Under the pieces are notes generated by a model that did no database searches, was not told where the DNA came from, and saw only the letters and a program-made list of their open reading frames with translations. A DNA stretch of 9,025 nucleotides from JANRKT01 sp033763355. GTDB taxonomy: Bacteria > Bacteroidota > Bacteroidia > Chitinophagales > Chitinophagaceae. Positions 1 through 5,940 of the stretch are shown one piece after another (the stretch's first letter is position 1; each line of letters opens with the position of its first letter). The stretch covers positions 1-9,025 of the forward strand of contig JANRKT010000022.1 in the NCBI GenBank assembly GCA_033763355.1, in the 5' to 3' direction. The translations under genes were made by a program, and so were the position numbers.

Positions 1-220
1 GTAATCTCTCTTCTGCAGGCAAGCCTGTAACATTCTCACACCCTCCCCACTTTCAGTGATGCCTTCACACTAACTGAGTGACATAACATAGCTGTTTACC
101 GCTGCAATTTTGTGTCAGCAAAACAGGTAATACAAACAACACCTGTATCACTGCAAATTACCGCAGCCTTTAAAAGCTACAGTAATTCAAAAATCATCAC
201 TCATCAAAAAAATAAAAACA

Positions 221-1018
221 ATGAAACGGTTACATCAATTCTCAGTATTGCTCACAGCATCTGCTATTTTATTTGCAAGCTGCAGTAAAGACGGGGGCTA
301 CGGCAGCAACCCCACGCCCACGCCAACCATCAACAAAACAGAAGTTAAAGCTGCAGGCGACCTTACCGCTGCCCTTGCACAGTTCCGCAGTTTAATAGGC
401 GATTCGCTTAACACAACGCCCAACAAAACCAGCGGACGCAGGGAAATTAACTGGGATGGCGTTCCCGCAAACTTTACCAATGCCAATAATTTTCCGTTTG
501 ATTTCTTTAATAATACTGATCCCGCCGGCCCCAATGGCCGCAAACGCGGACTGGTTTATTCCAATACCGGCACCAGCTTCCGTATTGACAGCAGCGCTTT
601 TGCCGATATAGATGCAAGCTATGCCGCAGAGTTCAGGGCTTTCAGTCCTAAGAAACTCTTTGCATACATTGGCAATAATGTAACTGAACTTACTTTCAGG
701 GTGGCGGGCACCAATACCGATGCATTTGTAAAAGGTTTCGGGCTTATTTTCTCAGATGTTGACGATGCCGGTTCAACCACTGTTGAATATTTTAACGGAA
801 CAAAAAGCCTTGGCGTTTTTAAAGTGCCTGTAAGAAATGATGCCAACGGGTTTTCTTTCCTTGGCGTGCATTTTCCTGATGAGAAAGTTTCACGTGTAAA
901 AATAACGGCAGGTAACGGTTTGCTTGCCAACGCAGCGAAAGACATCAGCCAGGGCGGAACAAAAGACCTTGTGGCAATGGATGACTTCTTTTACAGTGAG
1001 CCGCTGGCTTTACAATAA
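221..1018 (+). CDS. Secreted lipoprotein of an uncharacterised family (GRREINWDGVP type)
   Basis: A 265-residue protein with a lipoprotein signal peptide: positive MKRLHQ, a hydrophobic stretch, and a lipobox LFAS-C with the acceptor Cys at residue 21. This is followed by SKDGG and a Pro/Thr linker (about 28-37), so it should be anchored to a membrane of the envelope. The mature part carries GRREINWDGVPANF (about 72-85), RGLVYSNTGTSFRID, FSPKKLFAYIGNNVTELTF, a GFGLIFSDVD segment, EYFNGTKSLGVF and a C-terminal DLVAMDDFFYSEP. From memory, this pattern matches a conserved secreted family of unknown function seen in several phyla, some members with PEP-CTERM tails; that link is recall, not a search. 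It looks like a beta-sandwich with possible acidic metal-binding loops (DVDD), which is inference. The ATG is the only sensible start because the signal peptide begins there. The gene is monocistronic, with a terminator downstream. No enzyme motif is seen. Confidence 0.85.
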   Translation: MKRLHQFSVLLTASAILFASCSKDGGYGSNPTPTPTINKTEVKAAGDLTAALAQFRSLIGDSLNTTPNKTSGRREINWDGVPANFTNANNFPFDFFNNTDPAGPNGRKRGLVYSNTGTSFRIDSSAFADIDASYAAEFRAFSPKKLFAYIGNNVTELTFRVAGTNTDAFVKGFGLIFSDVDDAGSTTVEYFNGTKSLGVFKVPVRNDANGFSFLGVHFPDEKVSRVKITAGNGLLANAAKDISQGGTKDLVAMDDFFYSEPLALQ

Positions 1019-1086
1019 AACATGAAGGACGGTTGAATGACACAAAAGAATGGAGTGAAAAACTAAGGAAGGCTTACTTCATGCTT

Positions 1087-1117
1087 GCATCCCGGGTAAT
1101 TCCGGGATGTTCTTTTT
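1087..1117 (+). terminator. Rho-independent terminator after the lipoprotein gene
   Basis: A perfect 8-bp stem, CATCCCGG (1088-1095) and CCGGGATG (1102-1109), encloses the loop GTAATT and is followed by the T-rich tract TTCTTTTT (1110-1116). It lies 70 bases after the lipoprotein stop and immediately before the acetyltransferase gene, so it should separate the two transcripts. Confidence 0.75.
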
Positions 1118-1128
1118 ATGATTCCTTT

Positions 1129-1136
1129 TATCTTAG
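1129..1136 (+). promoter_or_regulatory. Possible Bacteroidota -7 promoter box for the acetyltransferase
   Basis: TATCTTAG differs by one base from the Bacteroidota consensus TAnnTTTG and lies 5 bases before the ATG at 1142. This would give a nearly leaderless transcript starting just after the upstream terminator. No clear -33 TTTG is present at the expected distance, so the call is tentative. Confidence 0.3.
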
Positions 1137-1141
1137 CAAAC

Positions 1142-1681
1142 ATGAACTACAACATTGACCGGTCAAGGATTATTACACGCCCTGTAAAAGTTACTTTTCT
1201 TGAAATGCATGAAAAACCAAAAGAAAGTTTGCCTGTTAAGGAAGGCGCCACATTCATCTTACTTGGTAAACCCATTGATGTGGCAACCTACCGCAAATAT
1301 TATTATGGCGTCGGCGAAAAATATTACTGGCTCGACAGGATGGTGATGCCGGATGAAATGCTTGCTGAAAAAATAAATGCTGCAAACACGGATATTTATC
1401 TGATGTATTATGACAATGAACCGGCCGGTTATGCAGAGTTTATTAAAGAAAAAGAGTTTACAGAAGTATTGTATTTCGGTTTACTTCCTGCTTTTATCGG
1501 AAAGGGGATTGGCAAATATTTTCTGCAATGGGTTGTTCAGCAGGCATGGAGTTACAAACCCAAATGGATACAGCTCAACACCTGCGAACTGGATCATCCC
1601 CATGCTTTGCCCAATTACAAAAACGCCGGGTTTAAAGAAGTGAGAACTGCAATGGAGGAAAGAAAAATCCTTTTACCTTAA
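1142..1681 (+). CDS. GNAT-family N-acetyltransferase
   Basis: A 179-residue cytosolic acetyltransferase of the GNAT fold. The acetyl-CoA binding motif A is visible as FGLLPAFIGKGIGKYFL (about 112-128), fitting the family pattern (Q/R)xxGxG/A with FIGKGIG as the pyrophosphate loop. The later motif ALPNYKNAGFKEV (about 155-167) is the usual strand-and-helix end of the domain. NEPAGYAEF (about 92-100) is the strand 4 region preceding motif A. The acceptor substrate cannot be told from sequence; N-terminal amine or small-molecule targets are equally possible. An in-frame ATG at 1118 exists, but it falls directly on the end of the terminator T tract, so I prefer 1142, which follows a possible promoter box. 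The gene stands alone on the plus strand and converges with the long minus-strand cluster. Confidence 0.85.
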   Translation: MNYNIDRSRIITRPVKVTFLEMHEKPKESLPVKEGATFILLGKPIDVATYRKYYYGVGEKYYWLDRMVMPDEMLAEKINAANTDIYLMYYDNEPAGYAEFIKEKEFTEVLYFGLLPAFIGKGIGKYFLQWVVQQAWSYKPKWIQLNTCELDHPHALPNYKNAGFKEVRTAMEERKILLP

Positions 1682-1742
1682 AGGATGATGAGACGATATC
1701 ACATCGTCCAGCTGCGGAACAATCATTAACAAAATGTGGTTT

Positions 1743-1762
1743 GACAATATTAATATATTGTC
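1743..1762. terminator. Perfect AT-rich hairpin between convergent genes, possible terminator
   Basis: GACAATAT and ATATTGTC form a perfect 8-bp inverted repeat around TAAT, in the 85-base gap between the converging acetyltransferase and thioredoxin genes. A second short hairpin, GACGAT/ATCGTC, lies at 1692-1708. Neither is followed by a convincing T tract on either strand, so termination is suggested mainly by position. Confidence 0.35.
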
Positions 1763-1766
1763 CCGA

Positions 1767-2852
1767 TCAATTGCACCCCAATATTTCACATAGTTTGCTG
1801 TGCAATGCATCGCCCCGGAGGTTTTTCGCAATGATCTTACCATTGGGGTCAATGAGAAAATTCTGTGGTATGCCCTGTACTTTGTATTTGGCTGCGGCTT
1901 CGTTGTTCCAGAATTTCAGGTCGCTTACCTGTGTCCAGGCAAGGTTATCATCTTTAATGGCCTGTAGCCAGGGTTCTTTCGCCCTGTCAAGTGAAACACC
2001 CAGTACAGTAAAGTTTTTATTGCTGAAACGGTTGAAAGCATTTACTACATTGGGGTTTTCCACACGGCAGGGCTTACACCAGCTTGCCCAGAAATCAATC
2101 AATACATATTTACCGCGAAAAGAAGATAGCGCTACAGGGACGCCTGAAGTATCATTCTGTACAAATTCAATTGCATCAGTGCCAACAGCTCCTACTTTGC
2201 CATCATCAATGGCATTTTTCAGCATCTTTCCAAAATAACCATCCTTTACAGGTTCATCCAGTTGCATAAACCTTTTTTCGGTATTCACGATGTCATTGTC
2301 AACCTGCATCACCACCAGTATGGCAAAGGGTGTTACCCACGAAGATTTTTGTGCAATGGCAAACTCATCTGAAGCCGCTTTTACCTGCTCCACTGCCGCC
2401 TGGTATTCGGCCATCAGCTTACCTTCAGGGTCAGGCGAACCGCTGTTTAATTTCTGGGCCAAAGCAGACAATTTGCCAAAAAGAGGGTTAAACACCTGGT
2501 TGAACTTTCCGAAATCATCATGCGTTGCTGAACCAGCCACTTTAACATAGGGCAAAGAATCTTTATTGCCTGATAAACTGATCTTACTGTTGTCCAGAAA
2601 AAGATACAATTTTTGTTTGCTGCCTTTGAAAGTTACATAATACAGGTTGGGCTCTTTTACAGCTCCTTTCAAAATAAATTTCCCGCCTTTTGAAACAGCT
2701 TTAGCCAGCGGGCCGGGAGCAAGTTCTTCGTTCTGCAGCAGCAGCTCCGTATTATCCGGCAGGCCGCTCAGGCTGCCATTAATCACAAAACCTTTTTGCT
2801 GTGCAAAAAGGGAGGCAGGTAAAAGCAATAATATCAGCAATAGCCTTATCAT
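1767..2852 (-). CDS. Exported DUF4369 / TlpA-like thioredoxin-fold protein
   Basis: A 361-residue precursor starting with a signal peptide (MIRLLLILLLLPASLFAQ, cleavage likely near residue 18). The N-terminal part (about 20-110, FVINGSLSGLPDNTELLLQNE onward) resembles DUF4369, the beta-rich domain commonly joined to thioredoxins in Bacteroidota. A helical middle follows. The C-terminal part (about 230-361) is a TlpA/AhpC-type thioredoxin fold with WCKPC (Trp258, Cys259, Cys262), preceded by GKYVLIDFWAS and with the cis-proline loop GIPQNF (Pro329). The intact Cys pair implies thiol-disulfide exchange in the periplasm, perhaps cytochrome c or envelope protein maturation; the substrate is unknown. 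An extra Cys pair near the end (Cys355, Cys360) is unusual. The start overlaps the hisIE stop by ATGA, so it appears to be the last gene of the trp-his transcript although it has no known place in either pathway. Confidence 0.88.
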   Translation of the reverse strand: MIRLLLILLLLPASLFAQQKGFVINGSLSGLPDNTELLLQNEELAPGPLAKAVSKGGKFILKGAVKEPNLYYVTFKGSKQKLYLFLDNSKISLSGNKDSLPYVKVAGSATHDDFGKFNQVFNPLFGKLSALAQKLNSGSPDPEGKLMAEYQAAVEQVKAASDEFAIAQKSSWVTPFAILVVMQVDNDIVNTEKRFMQLDEPVKDGYFGKMLKNAIDDGKVGAVGTDAIEFVQNDTSGVPVALSSFRGKYVLIDFWASWCKPCRVENPNVVNAFNRFSNKNFTVLGVSLDRAKEPWLQAIKDDNLAWTQVSDLKFWNNEAAAKYKVQGIPQNFLIDPNGKIIAKNLRGDALHSKLCEILGCN

Positions 2853-3445
2853 TCCGAATGTCTTTTTTTAAGCACTTCAATTACATTTTGCAAGTTATAA
2901 CCTTTGCTGTTAAGTAAAACCAAATAATGAAAAAGCAGGTCGGCCGACTCATTGAGGAATTTCTCCTCATTACTGTCTTTGGCCTCAATCACCAGTTCCA
3001 CAGCTTCCTCCCCCACTTTCTGTGCAATTTTATTAATTCCCTTCTGAAACAACTGTCTTACATACGACTTCGCATCTTCGCTTTTTTTACGCAGTTCAAT
3101 AATATCCTCCAGGTAGTATAAAAAATCCTCTTTATGGTTGCGTTCACTCCAGCATGTATCGGCGCCGGTATGGCAGGTGGGGCCATGCGGTTCCGCTTTA
3201 ACCAGCAGGGTATCGTTATCACAATCAATCAGCACCTGCTTTACATGTAAAAAATTTCCGCTTTCTTCACCTTTGGTCCACAGTCTTTTTTTACTGCGGC
3301 TGTAAAACGTAACCTTTCCCAATTCCTCTGTTTTCTTTAAAGCCGCTTCGTTCATAAAACCAAGCATTAAAACTTTTTGCGTAGTATAGTCCTGTACGAT
3401 TGCCGGAACAAGGCCATCTGCATATTTATTAAACTCTATTTTCAT
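2849..3445 (-). CDS. hisIE: Bifunctional phosphoribosyl-AMP cyclohydrolase / phosphoribosyl-ATP pyrophosphatase HisIE
   Basis: A 198-residue fusion enzyme carrying out two early steps of histidine synthesis: removal of pyrophosphate from PR-ATP, then ring opening of PR-AMP. The N-terminal cyclohydrolase domain (1-about 103) shows VLMLGFMNEAAL, FYSRSKKRLWTKGE, the metal site DCDND (74-78) and PTCHTG..TCW with Cys91 and Cys98. The C-terminal pyrophosphatase domain (about 107-198) has the MazG-like acidic helices KVGEEAVE (143-150) and ESADLLFHYLVLL (166-178). Length and domain order are normal for the fused form. The ATG is fixed by the canonical N-terminus and lies directly against a palindromic repeat (3446-3468). 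A 200-base gap separates it from hisF, the longest in the cluster. Its stop overlaps the downstream thioredoxin start. Confidence 0.97.
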   Translation of the reverse strand: MKIEFNKYADGLVPAIVQDYTTQKVLMLGFMNEAALKKTEELGKVTFYSRSKKRLWTKGEESGNFLHVKQVLIDCDNDTLLVKAEPHGPTCHTGADTCWSERNHKEDFLYYLEDIIELRKKSEDAKSYVRQLFQKGINKIAQKVGEEAVELVIEAKDSNEEKFLNESADLLFHYLVLLNSKGYNLQNVIEVLKKRHSE

Positions 3446-3468
3446 ACCCCTGTCCCCTGAAGGGGAAC
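3446..3468 (-). repeat. Palindromic repeat copy 1, abutting the hisIE start codon
   Basis: Read on the minus strand it is TTCCCC-TTCA-GGGGA followed by CAGGGGT and then directly ATG of hisIE. The 5-bp core stem (3453-3457 with 3462-3466) and trailing CAGGGG(G)T match the hisF copy. It does not extend the protein here, but it occupies the position where a ribosome binding region would be. Confidence 0.7.
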
Positions 3469-3645
3469 TAAAAATTTATTGATTTATTGTTTTTTTTATA
3501 AAGTTAAAAGCTATTATTTAACCTGCATTTGTAACTCTACTCAGCTCCACTTGTGCCTGCCACGCCCATGCGGGGTCACTCTCTTTTAGTGCAACAAGTA
3601 AATTCAGCTTTTTATTTCTTTATTAAAAACCCTGTACCTGAATCT
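3469..3645. other. hisF-hisIE intergenic region with a GC-rich island
   Basis: This is the remainder of the 200-base gap between hisF and hisIE, after the repeat next to hisIE. It is AT-rich at both ends but holds a GC-rich block at about 3540-3590 (CTCCACTTGTGCCTGCCACG, then CCCATGCGGGGTCACTC). The block looks unlike its surroundings and is flanked by weakly similar inverted ends (TGTAACTCTA and TGTTGCACTA on opposite strands, 7 of 10 matching). I see no coding potential. It may be the remnant of a second interspersed repeat, which I cannot confirm from a single copy. Confidence 0.35.
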
Positions 3646-4464
3646 TCATATCCGTACAACAATGCCTTTCTCCTGCAAATATCGTTTCAAATCCGGAATA
3701 GCAATTTCTTTAAAATGAAAGATGCTTGCAGCCAGGGCCGCATCGGCATGTGCCCCTTCAAAAACATCCACAAAATGCTGCATCGTTCCGCCGCCGCCTG
3801 AAGCGATTACTGGCACAGGTAATTCGTCAGCAAGCTTTTTTGTAATATCAATGGCAAAACCTGCTTTGGTCCCGTCGTGGTTCATTGATGTAAGCAGTAT
3901 TTCTCCGGCGCCGAGATCCACCCCTTTCTTCGCCCACTCAAAACATTTGGCGTCTGTCCTGCTCCTGCCGCCGTTCAGGTAAACATACCATTCACCATCA
4001 TCTTCTTTTTTTGTATCAATAGCAAGCACCACACACTGGCTGCCGAATTCTTTTGACAGTTCATTTATTAATTCCGGTCTTTTAAAAGCAGAGGTGTTTA
4101 CAGAAATTTTATCAGCCCCGTTTTGCAGCAACACCTGCACATCTTCTACACTGCTGATGCCACCACCAACGGTAAAAGGAATATTAATGTGATGTGCAAT
4201 CCGGTTAACCAGTTCGCTTAATGTTTTACGTTTTTCAACAGTTGCAGTAATATCGAGAAACACCAGTTCATCAGCTCCCTCCTGCGCATATAAAGCGCCA
4301 AGTTCAACAGGGTCGCCTGCATCACGCAGGTTAACAAAATTGGTTCCCTTAACCGTGCGGCCATCTTTAATATCAAGGCAGGGTATAATTCTTTTGGTAA
4401 GACCCCCTGCCCCCCTAATGGGAGAATTGACTGATTGCATCCTCAAATCTGATCCATCATTCAT
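3646..4464 (-). CDS. hisF: Imidazole glycerol phosphate synthase cyclase subunit HisF
   Basis: A 272-residue (beta-alpha)8 barrel that uses ammonia from HisH to turn PRFAR into imidazole glycerol phosphate and AICAR. The core begins LTKRIIPCLDIKDGRTVKG. Asp31 (CLDIKDG) and Asp150 (LAIDTKK) correspond to the catalytic Asp11 and Asp130 of the well-studied Thermotoga enzyme. Phosphate loops FTVGGGISS (about 97-105) and IASGGGG (about 220-226) are intact. The protein is about 20 residues longer than usual, all at the N-terminus. The family's common start MLTKRIIPC is replaced by a palindrome-derived tail (NSPIRGAGGLTKR), and the Met is gone, so translation must start at 4464 or at the ATG at 4440. 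I cannot decide between these; neither has a clear ribosome binding site. It follows the exporter gene by about 49 bases. Confidence 0.96.
   Translation of the reverse strand: MNDGSDLRMQSVNSPIRGAGGLTKRIIPCLDIKDGRTVKGTNFVNLRDAGDPVELGALYAQEGADELVFLDITATVEKRKTLSELVNRIAHHINIPFTVGGGISSVEDVQVLLQNGADKISVNTSAFKRPELINELSKEFGSQCVVLAIDTKKEDDGEWYVYLNGGRSRTDAKCFEWAKKGVDLGAGEILLTSMNHDGTKAGFAIDITKKLADELPVPVIASGGGGTMQHFVDVFEGAHADAALAASIFHFKEIAIPDLKRYLQEKGIVVRI
4402..4427 (-). repeat. Palindromic repeat copy 2, in frame at the hisF 5' end
   Basis: On the minus strand it reads AATTCTCCC-ATTA-GGGGGGCAGGGGGTC. It has degenerate arms but the same CAGGGGGT trailer as the copies in hisH and before hisIE. It is translated as NSPIRGAGG and lies exactly where the family's ATG normally precedes CTTACCAAA. 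Confidence 0.65.
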
Positions 4465-4513
4465 AATATCTCAAAATATTTAATAACAAAACCCCATATG
4501 AAAACAGGAAAAT

Positions 4514-5146
4514 TTATTTACGTGAACTTAATGCAACTTTAATACCGAGGGCCAGCAAGAGCAATCCTGTTATTCTACTCTGCCATTTAATAAACCCTTC
4601 TCTTTTTGCGAGCCAGTTACCCAATTTACCAAAGAGTACAGCCACTGCAATATTTACTGCTGTTCCTGAAATATTGAACCACATCCCTAACAATAAAATC
4701 TGCCAGTGGGCATTTCCTTTTTCGGGATGAATGAACTGCGGTAAAAATGCAAGAAAGAACAGCGCTACTTTAGGGTTGAGTGCATTTGTTAATACGCCCT
4801 GCCAGAAAATTTTTGATAAAGGCTTTGCATCAATTGTAGTGTCAACACGGAAACTGTTTTGCCTGCTGAGAAAACTCTTTAAACCAAGATAGATCAAATA
4901 AGCGGCGCCAAGGTATTTTATAACAGAAAATGCAATTGCTGAATTGGCAATAAGTGCTGACAGTCCCGCAACTGCTGCCAGCAAATGAACAATACAACCG
5001 CCCATAATTCCCAATGAAGAAATGATGCCCGCCTTTACGCCCTGGCCTGTGCTGCGTGTGGCCACATAAAGCATGTCATTACCCGGAGTGATATTAAGCA
5101 TCAGGCTGGCAAACGCAAACAATAAAAAATCGTTCAGTTCAATCAT
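4514..5146 (-). CDS. LysE/RhtB-family amino acid exporter
   Basis: A 210-residue integral membrane protein of about six hydrophobic segments. The first helix carries LMLNITPGNDMLYVATRS (15-32), the RhtB/LysE signature in which the Pro-Gly-Asn/Pro-Asp turn is typical. GVKAGIISSLGIMGGCIVHLL (helix 2), IKYLGAAYLIYLGLKSF (helix 3) and GVLTNALNPKVALFFLAFLPQF (117-138) are the other conserved blocks. The family exports amino acids or related metabolites across the inner membrane; the substrate cannot be read from sequence. It sits between hisA and hisF and its start overlaps the hisA stop by ATGA, so it is almost certainly co-translated with histidine genes. That position suggests, but does not prove, a role in venting histidine, tryptophan or a pathway intermediate. 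Length is normal, with no sign of decay. Confidence 0.92.
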   Translation of the reverse strand: MIELNDFLLFAFASLMLNITPGNDMLYVATRSTGQGVKAGIISSLGIMGGCIVHLLAAVAGLSALIANSAIAFSVIKYLGAAYLIYLGLKSFLSRQNSFRVDTTIDAKPLSKIFWQGVLTNALNPKVALFFLAFLPQFIHPEKGNAHWQILLLGMWFNISGTAVNIAVAVLFGKLGNWLAKREGFIKWQSRITGLLLLALGIKVALSSRK

Positions 5147-5913
5147 ATAAAGCTTTTCAGTTCATTTAGAGAAATACGGTTTTCATAAATAGCTTTGCCT
5201 ACGATGGCGCCTTTGCAGCCAATTGCATTTAATTCTTCCATATCTTTCATTGAACTCACCCCGCCGCTGGCAATAAAATGCAAACCGGGAAACCGGCTGA
5301 TGATGTTCTTATACAATTCAACTGAAGGCCCTTCTAATTTTCCATCCTTACTCACATCAGTACAAAATAGTTGCTGTACCCCATGATCCACATACTTCTT
5401 TATAAAATCATAAATATTAATGCCGGTGGTTTCAAGCCAGCCGCCAACAGCAATCATCTCTCCCTTTACATCAGCGCCCAGTAAAAATTTATCAGCCCCG
5501 AATTTTGTTAACCACTTTACAAACTCTTCTTCATTCTTTACCGCAAGGCTGCCGATTGTCGCCCACACTGCACCTGAATTAAAAACCTGCTTTACATCTT
5601 CTTCTTTTTTTATGCCGCCGCCAAAATCAATAAGCAGCCCTGTATTTCCTGCAATATCTTCAAGCACTTTCCAGTTTTTTACTGTGCCGGCTTTTGCACC
5701 GTCAAGGTCAACCAAATGAAGCCTCTTTAACCCGGCAGCTTCAAACTGCTTTGCAACTTCAAGAGGATTTTCGTTGTAAACTTTTTTTTGGGAATAATCG
5801 CCCTGCGTTAAGCGAACGCATTTGCCATCTATAATATCAATTGCTGGTATGATGAACCCCGCCCCCCCCGAGGGGGGTCTTTTGCCCGATAAACTTTTCT
5901 CTTCTATACACAT
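5143..5913 (-). CDS. hisA: ProFAR isomerase HisA
   Basis: A 256-residue (beta-alpha)8 barrel catalysing the Amadori rearrangement of ProFAR to PRFAR, the step before HisF/HisH. The core starts FIIPAIDIIDGKCVRLTQGDY. Asp26 (AID) and Asp148 (LGAD) are the expected acid/base pair. IDFGGGIKKEED (95-106), CTDVSKDGKLEGPS (184-197) and IASGGVSS (214-221) are the usual loops. The typical protein starts with Met one or two residues before IIPAID. Here that Met is missing, and the first 19 residues (MCIEEKSLSGKRPPSGGAG) come from upstream sequence plus a palindromic repeat. The ATG at 5913 is the only ATG start available in this open frame, so the tail must be translated if the gene is functional. A run of eight G in the coding strand (5862-5869) lies inside that tail. 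A PriA-like second role in tryptophan synthesis is conceivable but not supported. Confidence 0.96.
   Translation of the reverse strand: MCIEEKSLSGKRPPSGGAGFIIPAIDIIDGKCVRLTQGDYSQKKVYNENPLEVAKQFEAAGLKRLHLVDLDGAKAGTVKNWKVLEDIAGNTGLLIDFGGGIKKEEDVKQVFNSGAVWATIGSLAVKNEEEFVKWLTKFGADKFLLGADVKGEMIAVGGWLETTGINIYDFIKKYVDHGVQQLFCTDVSKDGKLEGPSVELYKNIISRFPGLHFIASGGVSSMKDMEELNAIGCKGAIVGKAIYENRISLNELKSFI
5855..5880 (-). repeat. Palindromic repeat copy 3, in frame at the hisA 5' end
   Basis: On the minus strand, six C and a six-to-eight G run pair around a short loop, followed by GCGGGGTT. It is translated as RPPSGGAGF. It is a homopolymer-rich, degenerate relative of the other copies in the cluster. Confidence 0.65.
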
Positions 5914-5940
5914 ATACGCGGCTGCTTACGCCTGATTATC

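Noticed and set aside
16..27. Inverted repeat CAGGC-AA-GCCTG near the left edge as a terminator
   Set aside because: It has a two-base loop, a short stem and no T tract.
110..140. TTTTG followed by TAATAC as a promoter of the lipoprotein gene
   Set aside because: The downstream box lacks TTTG and the spacing is short; I could not separate it from chance.
298..945. Minus-strand open frames opposite the lipoprotein gene
   Set aside because: The plus frame has a lipobox and ordered family motifs; the antisense translations show none.
1741..2550. Plus-strand open frames across the thioredoxin gene
   Set aside because: They are antisense to a gene with clear signal peptide, WCKPC and cis-Pro motifs; their translations have no recognisable pattern.
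3499..3506. TAACTTTA on the minus strand as an internal promoter for hisIE
   Set aside because: It is a 7 of 8 match to TAnnTTTG, but no TTTG lies at the proper upstream distance, and such matches are frequent in AT-rich spacers.
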